This document shows positions 50,256 to 59,351 of a DNA stretch of 64,000 nt, piece after piece. A program made the translations under genes and the position numbers. The stretch's first letter is position 1; each line of letters starts with the position of its first letter. Origin of the DNA: Paenibacillus nasutitermitis (GTDB lineage: Bacteria > Bacillota > Bacilli > Paenibacillales > Paenibacillaceae); assembly GCF_014641075.1 (NCBI RefSeq), contig NZ_BMHP01000003.1, forward strand, positions 930,001 to 994,000, in the 5' to 3' direction. The notes below the pieces were generated by a model, which did no database searches, was not told where the DNA came from, and saw nothing but the letters and a program-made list of their open reading frames with translations.

Positions 50256-51145
50256 GATCCCATTCCTCCCGTATAATGGTTCCAGCTGTCTTCAATAGCG
50301 GGTATGGAAATGTCCCCGCAAAATACATACACGCGAAACCTGAACGTCCTCGACTCTCCCCGCTTAAGATGCCAATCTCCCGCGATGCAGCAGCTCGGCG
50401 AGATGCCCAGCTGATGATCCACCCGCCAAGGCACCGGGTGCTCAACATTCCCAGGATGATCCATGAACGCGATGCCCGCGTCATTCAACCGGCCTGCAAT
50501 GGGCATTTGCACGGCGACCCACCGCGCCCGCTTGCCTTCCGCTTCCGCTGCGTTCAGGCCTTCGCTGTTCAGAGCGGACCCGCCGGTTTCCTCCCGGTAA
50601 GGCATGCGCAGAAAAAGTCCTCCATAAGCATATTGTCCAAATGTAATGTCCGTTTCCGCCCGCAGCGTCCACTCCATGTCGAGCTCGTACCGGTCTCCCA
50701 AATCGTGTAAAGTCCAGCACTGCTGCTCTACCAGCAGGGGTTGACCGCTTCTGTCTCTCCAATCCGTCGTCACCGTCCAGGATGCCCTGCTGCCTTCCAC
50801 AGCGGCTTCTTCAAGCAGCCGCGGATGGAACGTTCCGTCATGCTCCCTGTTGCCTCCCAGCTTTTCTTTCCAGAAGCCGGAACCATTGACGTCGTTCAAA
50901 CCTACGTAGAGCCCATGCTGCCAAGGATGATGCGGCGGCGCGTCCTCGGTCAGAATACCGGCGCCGTCGGGCGCTGCGATAGGATGAATGAAAGGACGCT
51001 TGCCGGCTTCGGCTTGTTGAACCAGGATCGGAGAGGATCCGTCTTGACGATAAATGCGGATTTCATATGCGGAACTTACGGCGCGCAGACCGGTTGGTTG
51101 AATAGAGTCGGACAATGGGGAATCCCCTTTCAGGCTATTGCTCAT
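50252..51145 (-). CDS. DUF6807 (PmoA-like) protein
   Basis: 297 aa, beta-rich, no signal peptide. Markers of the PmoA/DUF6807 family are KRPFIHPIAAPDGAGIL, DAPPHHPWQHGLYVGLNDVNG, FGQYAYGGLFLRMPY and AGIAFMDHPGN. Despite the name, these are not methane monooxygenase parts; they occur in sugar-degradation operons next to Gfo/Idh/MocA enzymes, with function unknown. The gene overlaps both neighbours by 4 bp. Confidence 0.82.
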   Translation of the reverse strand: MSNSLKGDSPLSDSIQPTGLRAVSSAYEIRIYRQDGSSPILVQQAEAGKRPFIHPIAAPDGAGILTEDAPPHHPWQHGLYVGLNDVNGSGFWKEKLGGNREHDGTFHPRLLEEAAVEGSRASWTVTTDWRDRSGQPLLVEQQCWTLHDLGDRYELDMEWTLRAETDITFGQYAYGGLFLRMPYREETGGSALNSEGLNAAEAEGKRARWVAVQMPIAGRLNDAGIAFMDHPGNVEHPVPWRVDHQLGISPSCCIAGDWHLKRGESRTFRFRVYVFCGDISIPAIEDSWNHYTGGMGS

Positions 51146-52263
51146 TGCGGCCTGCTGGTTTGCTTATAGTCTGGCAGCCGGACTTGCGCGCCATTATTCA
51201 TGGCCGACTCATGCGCGCAGATTCCGGCACTGGTCCAGTTCGCGGAAGTATACACGTCCGGAAAGGCGGGCCTTCCCTCCACGATGCTCATGATGAATTC
51301 ATGGGCCATATGCGGATGCGAGCCTCCATGACCGCTGCCCTGTGTAAACGACAGATGCCGGTTGTCATCGGAATCATAGACCCCCTGGGTCGTGTAGGGG
51401 CGGATTCCTTCAGGAAGCAAATGCGCATAGTCGGGAACTTCAACACGCTGTGCCTGTTCGCCTGCAAACAGGACGGGCGCTTCCCTCTCCAGCTGCTGCC
51501 ATTCAAAGCTCATTTTGTCGCCATAGATGTCAAAGCTCTCAACATATTCCCGGGCCGTTTCAAACAGGGAACGCGTCACTTCCATCGCGAGCTCCGAATC
51601 CCTCAATCGGAACAAAGCGGATTCCACGGCAAATGGCGAGCCGTAACGGGACGCGAGCTGCTCCCCGATTCTCCCGGATCCAAGGCAGTTCACGGATTCG
51701 GCCTCTTTGCCTGCCAAGGCAAGCAGCGGGCTTACAGCATGGGTCGCATAATGCATGGGCGGCAGGCCTTCCCAGTATCCCGGCCAGCCAGCCATCTCCT
51801 GCTGATGCGCCCCGCGGAGAAATTGGATGCGGCCCAGTTTGCCGCTGTCCCGCAATTCCTTAACATATAGATACTCCCGCGTATACACGGCGGTTTCCAT
51901 CATCATATAGTTTTTTCCCGATTGCTGCTGCGCTTCCACTATTCGCCGGCAGTCTTCCAGGGAAGTAGCCATTGGTACGGTGCAGGCTACATGCTTGCCT
52001 GCGTTTAGTGCCGCAATGCTCTGCGCCGCATGATTCGGAATCGGCGTATTGATATGAACGGCATCTATCTGAGGGTCTCTCAGCATTTCCTCAAAATCCC
52101 CATAGCGGACCGGGATATCAAAGTGTTCCCCCAACTTAGCCAGGTTCTCCGCCGAACGTTGAACGATAGCGTACATTTCTGCATTGGGATGATTCTGATA
52201 GATCGGAATGAATTCCGCTCCAAACCCGAGACCGACGATTGCCACCTTGATTTTTTTTCCCAT
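51142..52263 (-). CDS. Gfo/Idh/MocA family oxidoreductase
   Basis: 373-aa NAD(P)-dependent sugar dehydrogenase-like enzyme. Rossmann motif KVAIVGLGFGAEFIP; the family's central motif appears as GKHVACTVPMATS, where the usual Lys-Pro (EKP) is changed to TVP. The C-terminal alpha/beta domain follows. AAAGGAG is about 9 nt before the ATG. First gene of a coupled operon; divergent from the XylR-like regulator, with a cre-like palindrome between. Confidence 0.9.
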   Translation of the reverse strand: MGKKIKVAIVGLGFGAEFIPIYQNHPNAEMYAIVQRSAENLAKLGEHFDIPVRYGDFEEMLRDPQIDAVHINTPIPNHAAQSIAALNAGKHVACTVPMATSLEDCRRIVEAQQQSGKNYMMMETAVYTREYLYVKELRDSGKLGRIQFLRGAHQQEMAGWPGYWEGLPPMHYATHAVSPLLALAGKEAESVNCLGSGRIGEQLASRYGSPFAVESALFRLRDSELAMEVTRSLFETAREYVESFDIYGDKMSFEWQQLEREAPVLFAGEQAQRVEVPDYAHLLPEGIRPYTTQGVYDSDDNRHLSFTQGSGHGGSHPHMAHEFIMSIVEGRPAFPDVYTSANWTSAGICAHESAMNNGAQVRLPDYKQTSRPQ

Positions 52264-52303
52264 CTCACGTCTCCTTTGATCAATGTATCTTCATCGTAGT
52301 GGA

Positions 52304-52320
52304 TTGAAGCGCTTTCGTAA
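52304..52320. promoter_or_regulatory. cre/LacI-type palindrome between divergent genes
   Basis: TTGAAGCGCTTTCGTAA contains AAGCGCTT; one base short of the CcpA consensus TGAAAGCGCTTTCA. It lies 40 bp upstream of the oxidoreductase gene. Confidence 0.35.
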
Positions 52321-52428
52321 ATGAGGTTATTGGATCGTGGTCTATAATATTTTACATTGACGAATGGCCATGAGCGGTATATATTAGCTGCATCTTTACA
52401 CCACTCCAAGATGGCTGGAGGTCATGGC

Positions 52429-53601
52429 ATGAATCATTTCACACCCGTTGAGCAGCCGCAGAAGCATGTTGCGCTGCTGATCGAAACATCCAACGCCTAT
52501 GCGCGCGGTCTGCTGAGCGGGGTCAAATCCTATATCCGCAGGCATCGGCCATGGTCCATCTATCTGGGCGAGCACAGCCGGCTCGATACCGACTTGTCCT
52601 GGCTGAAGGACTGGAGGGGCGACGGGATAATCGCCCGCATCGAGAATGAGGAAACGGCGAGTTACATCCGGGAGCTTGGCGTTCCGACAGTCGATTTGAG
52701 CGCTTCCCGGCTGCTTCCCGAGCTTCCCTGTGTGGAAACCAACAACCGGACAATCGGCAGGTGGGCGGCGGACCATTTGCTGGAACGGGGATACAAGCAT
52801 TTCGCTTATTGCGGCGACAACCAGTTCGCCTGGTCTGTCCAGCGGGGGCAGTACTTTGGGCAGCGGATTGCGGAAGCTGGCTATTCCTGCACCCATCTTC
52901 ATCTGGCAGGCAGGAGCTCCACTTTGTCGGAACGGTTGGGAATGGCGGAATGGGTGGAGAAGCTGCCCAAACCGACCGGAATTATGGCATGCTACGATAT
53001 TACCGCCCTCAAGCTGCTGGAGGCATGCCGGCTCGCGGGTGTGTCCGTTCCGGAGGAAGCCGCCGTCATTGGAGTCGACAATGACGAATTGCTGTGCAAT
53101 CTGTCTGATCCCCCGCTGTCGAGCATCCGCCCCGATACGCTGCAAACCGGATACCGGGCAGCCCATTTGCTCGATGAGATGATGGCCGGCAGACCGGTAG
53201 AGGCCGGCATTCACAGCATCGATCCTCTGGAAACGATCACCCGCATGTCTACCGATGCCATCGCCGTTGAGGATAAATACGTTTCGGATGCGGTGCAGTT
53301 CATCCGGCAGCATGCCTATGAGGATATCAACGTCGAGGATGTGCTGCGCAGGATCCCCCTTTCAAGGCGCTCTCTGGACAGCCGTTTTGTGAAAGCACTG
53401 GGACGCACCACTCACGAGGAGATCATCCTGATCAAAATGAAGCTGCTCACACGCCTGCTTGCCGAAACCGATATGACGCTGCAGGCTATTGCAGAACGAA
53501 TCGGCTTCAAATATGCCGAGTATATGAGCACGGTGTTCAAGAAATATGCCGGGATCTCTCCGGGCGCCTACCGGGACCGGCTGAACCTGCCCCTGAAATA
53601 A
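52429..53601 (+). CDS. XylR-like regulator: periplasmic-binding-protein sensor fused to AraC DNA-binding domain
   Basis: 390 aa. Residues about 10-270 form a LacI/PBP type 1 sensor (HVALLIETSNAYARGLLSGV, GDGIIARIENEET, AVIGVDNDELLCNLSDPPLSSI). Residues about 285-388 are an AraC domain (INVEDVLRRIPLSRRSLDSRFV, LQAIAERIGFKYAEYMSTVFKK). The same architecture is known in E. coli XylR, which activates xylose genes. The ATG at 52429 has GGAGG 8 nt upstream. It probably activates the divergent three-gene operon in response to a sugar. Confidence 0.9.
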   Translation: MNHFTPVEQPQKHVALLIETSNAYARGLLSGVKSYIRRHRPWSIYLGEHSRLDTDLSWLKDWRGDGIIARIENEETASYIRELGVPTVDLSASRLLPELPCVETNNRTIGRWAADHLLERGYKHFAYCGDNQFAWSVQRGQYFGQRIAEAGYSCTHLHLAGRSSTLSERLGMAEWVEKLPKPTGIMACYDITALKLLEACRLAGVSVPEEAAVIGVDNDELLCNLSDPPLSSIRPDTLQTGYRAAHLLDEMMAGRPVEAGIHSIDPLETITRMSTDAIAVEDKYVSDAVQFIRQHAYEDINVEDVLRRIPLSRRSLDSRFVKALGRTTHEEIILIKMKLLTRLLAETDMTLQAIAERIGFKYAEYMSTVFKKYAGISPGAYRDRLNLPLK

Positions 53602-53604
53602 TGC

Positions 53605-53655
53605 AAATAGGGATGCCCTCTGCAGAACAGCTGCTTGGGGCATCCCTATTTTTTA
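53605..53655 (+). terminator. Intrinsic terminator
   Basis: 14-bp stem AAATAGGGATGCCC / GGGCATCCCTATTT and a T6 run directly after the XylR-like gene. Confidence 0.88.
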
Positions 53656-53726
53656 TGGAAGCGGGCTACTAAATTAGAGTCTCGCTCAATTGTTTGCAAG
53701 AGCTTGCCGGGCTTTATTAGACTTGC

Positions 53727-55300
53727 TTATTTCTTGCTGTTCGCATCGTAGGCTTCCTGATAAATCTGCAAATAACGTTTGAGGTTCATGTTGTCGAGGT
53801 TTTTCAAATAGGTATTCCATTCCTTCTCGAGATCGATATCGCCAGATACTGTTCTGGCCAGAAATTCTTTCTTGTAATCGGTGATGGTCTTGGTCAAATT
53901 AGCTAGCTCCTCCGACTGATCTTTGGTAAAGAACAAGGGCGGAACGACTTTATTGCTGTCAATCTTCGCGGGTTCATATTTTTCTTTGGTCTCTTGATAC
54001 AGAATCGTTTCCTGCGTGCCGGGAGTTCCCGCTTCGCTTAGCCGGAACGCGCTGGTGCGCAGCGAGGGGCCTGTTTGCGCCCATCCGAAATTTTGCAAGC
54101 CCGTTAACGTGACTAATCGTTTCCATTTGGCCGGTTCTCCGGCAATCGACGTATCATCGGCCGTGTTTTTCGTCCATTCTTGATCGGGGCGGCCAAAAAT
54201 AGCTCTCATCGTAGCTTCTTCACTGTACAGGAAATCCGCCATGCGGAAAGCCGCTTCGGGATTTTTGGCCTTGTCCGTAATAATATAGACCCCCTGGGAA
54301 AGCCCGTACGGATTCAAGGACACGGACTTCAGTCCGCCCGGTCCTTGCAGAGGAGGAACGGCCGCATAGTCTTTGACACGATCGGCGCTTGGCAGAATAA
54401 CGCCGGAATAGTTAGCGGGCACCGCGCCCAGGATCATTTCTGTTTGGCCTGACATTTTCTTGATACCATTGACATCCTGAGTAAACGTCTCCGGAGCAAT
54501 CAGGCCTTCCGCATACAGTTTATGCAAATACGCGAGCCCGTCTTTCCAACCCGGCTGGGTGAATGCAACGTCAACTTTCCCGTTGTTCACGATCATATCG
54601 TTCATATCTTTTTCCACAAACGCGGACATCAGGAACATTTCAGGACCTGAATTCACATAGCCTGCGAGCGCAATTTCATCCTTCTTGCCATTGCCATTGG
54701 GATCGTTTTCTTTAAAAGCTTTGAACACTTGATAGAATTCTTCCGTCGTGGCCGGCATCTGAAGTCCGAGCTTGGTGAGCCACTCTTGATTGATCCACAT
54801 TTTCTGAGACATGGTGCAGTGATAACATTCGTTGACTTGAGGCAAGCCGTACATGTTCCCGTCAGGCGCTGTTATGGTATCCTTCGCATAAGGGACAGCG
54901 TCGAACATTTTTTTGGTTTCCACGCCGTATTTATCGATCAGATTACTTAACGGCATGAAGACACCGTCCTTCCCGTACAGGGACATTTGCACCGGCGTTA
55001 CATTGAAGCCCATAATGACATCGGGGTAATCGCCGCCTGCCAGCGTAATATTCAATTTTTCCTGTGCCGATTTTTCTGGCGCTACTTCCCATTCGATATG
55101 AATATTGGTCTGGTCCTCCAGCCACTTGATAAATTCATTAGTTGCGAAATTTTCCACCAGGCTGCTGCCGTACATCAGAACTTTAAGGGTCGTTTTGGTT
55201 TGCGTGATTGGCATAGTGCCTGCTTCCGTTACACTTGCTGTCTCGTTCTCCTTCCCGGACTTTTCTTCCTTCTGCGAGCAGGCGCTTAAAGCGAAAAAAC
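53727..55300 (-). pseudogene. Solute-binding protein (LipoS/LplA-like), 5'-truncated
   Basis: The body of the gene (about 520 codons) is an intact extracellular binding protein of the large type paired with LplB/YtcP permeases (LAGGDYPDVIMGF, NPNGNGKKDEIALAG, GQTEMILGAVPANYSG). Its lipobox LSAC remains, but only RFFA lies before it, so the hydrophobic signal core is missing. The nearest ATG (55337) is provided by the antisense of the adjacent gene and has no ribosome site. No permease genes are nearby. It is most likely non-functional after a rearrangement at about 55290-55302. Confidence 0.7.
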
Positions 55301-55853
55301 GCTTCAAATATGGGAGAAGAGTCTTTTGGCGTCCCATTATATCTACCCAATTAAAACAAACGACCGTTCAGGCGTTATGTATTTAAACGGTGAAGGGAAA
55401 TACACGATCTATCTGGCAGGTGAACTTTCGAAGCCACTCACAATAGCAGATCCAAAAGATGTAATTAAGTTTTATATTAATTCATCTCTATCCACAGTAC
55501 TTACTACCAAACGCGATCGTCTGGTGTTTAGCAACTGGTTAGGGACAACCATGTTTAACTTAGTGAAAAAGGACATAAGCTACGACGAAAAGGGCCAGGC
55601 AAAAATATACCCTGGTTCCTCGTTCTATGCTAACGGCAAATTCTACAGGACTCAATCAGACAAGACATCTTCAATCCTAACGTTTGATGAGAACTTTAAG
55701 CTACTCTCCACTACGGCATTTAAACTGACACCTCGCTACCTTGAAAGTGGCGCTGGAACCACGATGACCGGTGGTGTGGTTCGGTTTTGGGGTTTTAACA
55801 ACTATCAGAACACCAATTCGCTGCAGGTCACCAGCCTTGACTTGAGCAAATAA
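55290..55853 (+). pseudogene. C-terminal fragment of an unknown beta-rich protein
   Basis: Open from 55290 with no proper start: the first candidates are TTG codons near 55326 without a ribosome site. The product (IYPIKTNDRSGVMYLNGEG ... LQVTSLDLSK) has repeated beta-strand/turn patterns like a propeller end. It begins exactly where the opposite-strand binding-protein gene loses its signal peptide, so both seem truncated by one event. It ends with a good terminator. Confidence 0.6.
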
Positions 55854-55868
55854 TGAGGTATCCATCGC

Positions 55869-55912
55869 GCAGTCCGCTTCCATTAAGGAAGCGGACTGCT
55901 TCATCTTTTTTT
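55869..55912 (+). terminator. Intrinsic terminator
   Basis: Perfect 13-bp stem (55869-55881 with 55887-55899), 5-nt loop, then T7. Confidence 0.85.
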
Positions 55913-56171
55913 GAGCTGGCCAACCGCTGGATATGTTTTTGCCAGTGATTTGAAGACTACCGGCAGGCAGCGTTCTTCCAAAACATTTCTCCATAGCCTT
56001 TGGGGTAATCTCCCTGAGCACGCATGCTTTGGCGGTAGCCGCGCACTGCGGTGAGTCGATCAGGACACCATACTGAAACTAATAGAATCGCTTTTAAAAT
56101 AGGTATCCGGATTTTATGGTGGAACCATGCCTATCAAATATCCAGTTGTTACTCGATTAACGTCGTACTTT
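55913..56171. other. Unassigned region, possible coding debris
   Basis: On the minus strand a frame from about 56080 to 55965 reads QSMRAQGDYPKGYGEMFWKN before a stop, and a second frame continues (MEKCFGRTLPAG). It may be a frameshifted gene end; no family recognised. Confidence 0.3.
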
Positions 56172-56396
56172 TCATTTCAACGTCTTTTTTAGCCCCATGG
56201 CTACTATAGCATCCAGAATCCCAGCCCTATACGCCCCGGCTGATATAGGATTGGTCAGCGAACCCTTAATTCGCCCCATGACGGTATCTTTGGCTTGCTC
56301 ATCGATTTTGTTAATGAAGGTTGTTTTAATTGCGTCAGCAGCATCGTAAAAGCCAAGTTTAACTGCAACATAATGGAGATCAATTATCTGATCCAT
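56172..56396 (-). CDS. Hypothetical protein, 74 aa
   Basis: Small protein, largely helical by composition (IDLHYVAVKLGFYDAADAIK, AYRAGILDAIVAMGLKKTLK). AAGGTG lies 5 nt before the ATG, and it begins 33 bp after the isomerase gene on the same strand, so it may be translated. It could also be the C-terminus of a broken gene, given the debris around it. Not recognised. Confidence 0.5.
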   Translation of the reverse strand: MDQIIDLHYVAVKLGFYDAADAIKTTFINKIDEQAKDTVMGRIKGSLTNPISAGAYRAGILDAIVAMGLKKTLK

Positions 56397-56429
56397 CGTC
56401 GCACCTTGATTTCATCCACCAACGTTTTG

Positions 56430-57191
56430 CTACGATTTAAGCAATCGGCGCAGCTCGCCGGCGTCCTCCAAGAACTGCTTTGGATCGTTGCCGCGGACAA
56501 ATTCAAGCAGTGCAAATCGACTGTTCCCCGCTGATGAAGAAATGCGATGGAAAAACTCTCCCCACTCCTCCGATCCGCTGGAGAGTGGATACCGTTCGCC
56601 AAGCTGCAAATAATACACATGAACATCTGCCAGAAACGGCAGCACGCCGTCCAAGGATTCCAGTTGCTCCCCGAATGTCAGCAGTGTTGGAGGCTGCCAG
56701 TTAGTCCCAACATTGGGATGACCCACAGCCTCAAGCAATGCAAGGGTAGACTCAAGGGTATCCGTCAAAGTATTCGCATGGTACTCTAAATGAATGCGGA
56801 TATTCTCCTGCTGCGCTTGATTGGCAACGCGGATGATGTCAGCGATTACCTGATCGCGCCAGCCCAACTCCACCTTCTCACTTCCCTTGTTGCCCGCCCA
56901 AATACGTATCGCTGGAGCGCCCAAGGCAATCGCACTGGACAGAACGTCCTCGAAATATGGTACATCCGAATCATACACGCCAGCCTTGTAATAAGAACCG
57001 TAGGAGGCGATGATTAGTCCTGCTTCTTCCGTTAAACGTTTTACCCGTTTTGCGACTTCCACATTGCCATGAGGCACATGGATGTCCCCTCCCCATTCGA
57101 TTGCATCCAGTCCAGCCTGGACCGTCAGCCTAATGATTTCTTCAGGCTGCAAATTACGAAACGTAACCGACAACATTCCAGTGTGTAACAT
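56430..57191 (-). CDS. Sugar phosphate isomerase/epimerase (AP endonuclease family 2 barrel)
   Basis: 253 aa, TIM barrel of the xylose-isomerase-like family. The metal ligands expected at strand ends are seen in AGLDAIEWGGDIHVP, RIHLEYHANT and VHVYYLQLG. Members isomerise or epimerise sugars and inositol derivatives. AGGAGG lies about 11 nt before the ATG. It is the only clearly intact gene in the 53.7-58.3 kb patch. Confidence 0.85.
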   Translation of the reverse strand: MLHTGMLSVTFRNLQPEEIIRLTVQAGLDAIEWGGDIHVPHGNVEVAKRVKRLTEEAGLIIASYGSYYKAGVYDSDVPYFEDVLSSAIALGAPAIRIWAGNKGSEKVELGWRDQVIADIIRVANQAQQENIRIHLEYHANTLTDTLESTLALLEAVGHPNVGTNWQPPTLLTFGEQLESLDGVLPFLADVHVYYLQLGERYPLSSGSEEWGEFFHRISSSAGNSRFALLEFVRGNDPKQFLEDAGELRRLLKS

Positions 57192-57269
57192 ACCCGCCCA
57201 CTCCTCCTATAATGGTTGTAAATGGAGCTCTGAAGTCAGCCCCCCTCGCCTCTTATGTCGCAGGTCAAC

Positions 57270-57655
57270 TCAGAGACGGTGTGGAAACGAGAAGCAATCG
57301 CCACTCTTCACATCAACTCGAACACTTTGACCTTCCAGTTCGATCAGCAAATTTCCTGCCAATCCTGTGCCCCCTTCTTGTCCGTGCCGCTTCGCTGGCC
57401 TTCATCCAGCACCAGGAACGTCATCTCCGAGTCAAAACGAAGTGTTCGTTCAATAATGCTAACATTGCGCAAAACGTAGGAGGATGGTTCTTCATACTTA
57501 GGCGCATGGACAAGAGCAACTCTCCCCTCCCAATCCGCAGCGTTTTCCAGCGAGTCTCGTTCATCTAGTTCAACGATCATCCGATTGTTCCCATAGAAAT
57601 TTATCCCCGTGCGCAGAATGCTTATATGCGAATTCTGCAACAAGAAAAAAGGCAA
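57270..57655 (-). pseudogene. Frameshifted C-terminal remnant of an unknown gene
   Basis: One frame reads MIVELDERDSLENAADWEGR and VALVHAPKYEEPSSYVLRNV down to about 57365. After a shift at a run of Gs (GGGGGC, near 57367) the next frame continues AGNLLIELEGQSVRVDVKSG to a stop at 57270. The two parts together look like one coherent protein end. No family recognised. Confidence 0.5.
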
Positions 57656-57682
57656 AATGTGACCGTTGCCTTTGTAGCAATT

Positions 57683-57931
57683 TTACTCCCTTTCCTCAGT
57701 TGCTGTCGATAGCAGCAGAAGCGCATGATTTAAGTACGAAATGCCGGCGCTATCAACCCGATGTCTCCTCAGATCGCCATTTTGGAAATTGGCAATTAGC
57801 GGATCTATTACAGCGCGCAACGATTTCATACTGTGAAAAGCAATATCAAGGATAGGATTATAAGCGAATACGGCCTTAGCCCGATTTTTGCCAATGGGTT
57901 CCTTGTTATCGATATTCGAATTTCCGAACAT
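57683..57931 (-). pseudogene. Possible C-terminal gene fragment, 82 aa
   Basis: Frame with plausible composition (NPILDIAFHSMKSLRAVIDP, ISYLNHALLLLSTATEERE) but no ribosome site, overlapping the AraC remnant on the other strand. Not recognised. Confidence 0.35.
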
Positions 57932-58140
57932 GTCTGTCAGAGTCGGTAAAACGTTTGTTCAATACCGAAACGAGGTGCGGATTCAGGCTTCGTTGAAGGA
58001 CCTTCACGATATCGACGACAACATCATTCATAATTCCGGCCTGGTAGGTTATTCACGACCTGAGCCACTATAACAAGTTGTTCAAGCTGTATCTGCGCAT
58101 GACTCCTGGGCAGAACCGGTCCCGATACCGAGGTTCTTGG
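57927..58140 (+). pseudogene. AraC-family regulator, C-terminal remnant with frameshift
   Basis: The first frame has GKTFVQYRNEVRIQASL and DDNIIHNSGLVGYS, matching the second helix-turn-helix of AraC proteins. At about 58055 the match moves to another frame: DLSHYNKLFKLYLRMTPGQN, then RSRYRG. The N-terminal sensor half is absent. Followed by a terminator. Confidence 0.8.
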
Positions 58141-58214
58141 CGTCCATTACTATCACAAGTAATTTGGAGGATTTCAATGGCTACCATTACCGGTTCGGGT
58201 TTACCAACAACAGG

Positions 58215-58262
58215 GCTCAAGACCCGAGGCTGATTCAGCCCTGGATCTTGAGCTTTTTTTCC
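58215..58262 (+). terminator. Intrinsic terminator
   Basis: GCTCAAGA / TCTTGAGC outer stem with inner GGCTG / CAGCC, then T8. It would end the broken AraC gene. Confidence 0.85.
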
Positions 58263-58283
58263 GTGAAATACGGGATTGTTATT

Positions 58284-59255
58284 TCAATGAGCCTCCAACA
58301 TGCGAATTGAATTCAAATCAAGCTGCACTTCAACGGCTGCAAGACTATCATCCAATTGCTCCATATTTTTCGGACCAATAACCGGGTAGACAGGAAAGGC
58401 GTGCGCCGGTGAGAGCATATAGGCAAGCGCTATAACCGAACAAGATAAGTCTAAATCACGCGCCATATGCTGGACTCGTTCCAGACGGGCAAAGTTGATT
58501 TCATTGTAGTAGTGGCGCCCAGCCAATGAATCTGATTGACCATCACCCGGGGCATATTTCCCACTAAAGAAACCATTTGCCTGAGAACTGTAGGGTATGG
58601 CAGACAAGCCGCCTTCCTCGTGATATTGTGTCATCCAGGCATCCATGGATACCAAGGTCGGATCTGACAAACGATGCCGATTTACATTTGCCAGGCTCCA
58701 CATCATCTGGTTGGCGACAAACCCCCGCTTGCCACTTTCTTTGGCATATCGGCACGCTTCCTGTATCCGCGGAAGTGACCAGTTCGAGCACGCGTAATAA
58801 CGAATATTCCCGGCTTTCACTTGATCCTCCAGAGTTTCAATTATCTCTGCAGCCGGTTTTGATGGATCATCTCTGTGCAAATAATACAAATCGATCGTAT
58901 CCGTCTGAAGATTATGCAGGCTTTGGTGCAAATCCGACACAATATCTTCTCGTTGCAGTCGAAAGAAGGCGCCATTGTTCAAGCGTGGGCACGCTCCTTT
59001 GGTACCAATGATGATGTCTTGGCGGTGGCCTCGCAGTTTCAGCCATTTCCCCAGCGTTTTCTCGCTTATACCTTTAACAGGCCACTGCCAATCCGCATAA
59101 TTTAATGAAGTGTCAAGGAAATTTCCGTGTACTTCATAATAACGATCTAACAGACGGAAGGATCCAGCTTCATCGATGCTGCTGCCGAACAAAGCTGTAC
59201 CAAGCACCAGCACTGAAGCATTTAAATCCGTTTGAGGCAAAACGAGCCTTTGCAT
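58284..59255 (-). CDS. Aldo/keto reductase
   Basis: 323 aa, aldo/keto reductase barrel. Catalytic Asp and Tyr in FLDTSLNYADWQ, Lys in IIIGTKGACP and His in LYYLHRDDP. The C-terminal cofactor loop VYPVIGPKNMEQL is in place. The ATG at 59255 is preferred over GTG at 59267; neither has a strong ribosome site. Last gene of the uronate-glycan operon; may reduce a sugar product. Confidence 0.88.
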   Translation of the reverse strand: MQRLVLPQTDLNASVLVLGTALFGSSIDEAGSFRLLDRYYEVHGNFLDTSLNYADWQWPVKGISEKTLGKWLKLRGHRQDIIIGTKGACPRLNNGAFFRLQREDIVSDLHQSLHNLQTDTIDLYYLHRDDPSKPAAEIIETLEDQVKAGNIRYYACSNWSLPRIQEACRYAKESGKRGFVANQMMWSLANVNRHRLSDPTLVSMDAWMTQYHEEGGLSAIPYSSQANGFFSGKYAPGDGQSDSLAGRHYYNEINFARLERVQHMARDLDLSCSVIALAYMLSPAHAFPVYPVIGPKNMEQLDDSLAAVEVQLDLNSIRMLEAH

Positions 59256-59351
59256 ATAAACGCCCACTCTCTATGATATTGGCAACGTTGATACTGCTGG
59301 AGTTGGAACAGTCGAATGTGGAAGAGTCGAGCTGATCAATCCGATATCGTC

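Noticed and set aside
50252..51145. Methane monooxygenase subunit (PmoA)
   Set aside because: Only the family nickname matches; the protein is soluble and lacks membrane helices and copper-site features.
57212..57568. 118-aa plus-strand open frame
   Set aside because: The opposite strand gives a more protein-like reading across a frameshift.
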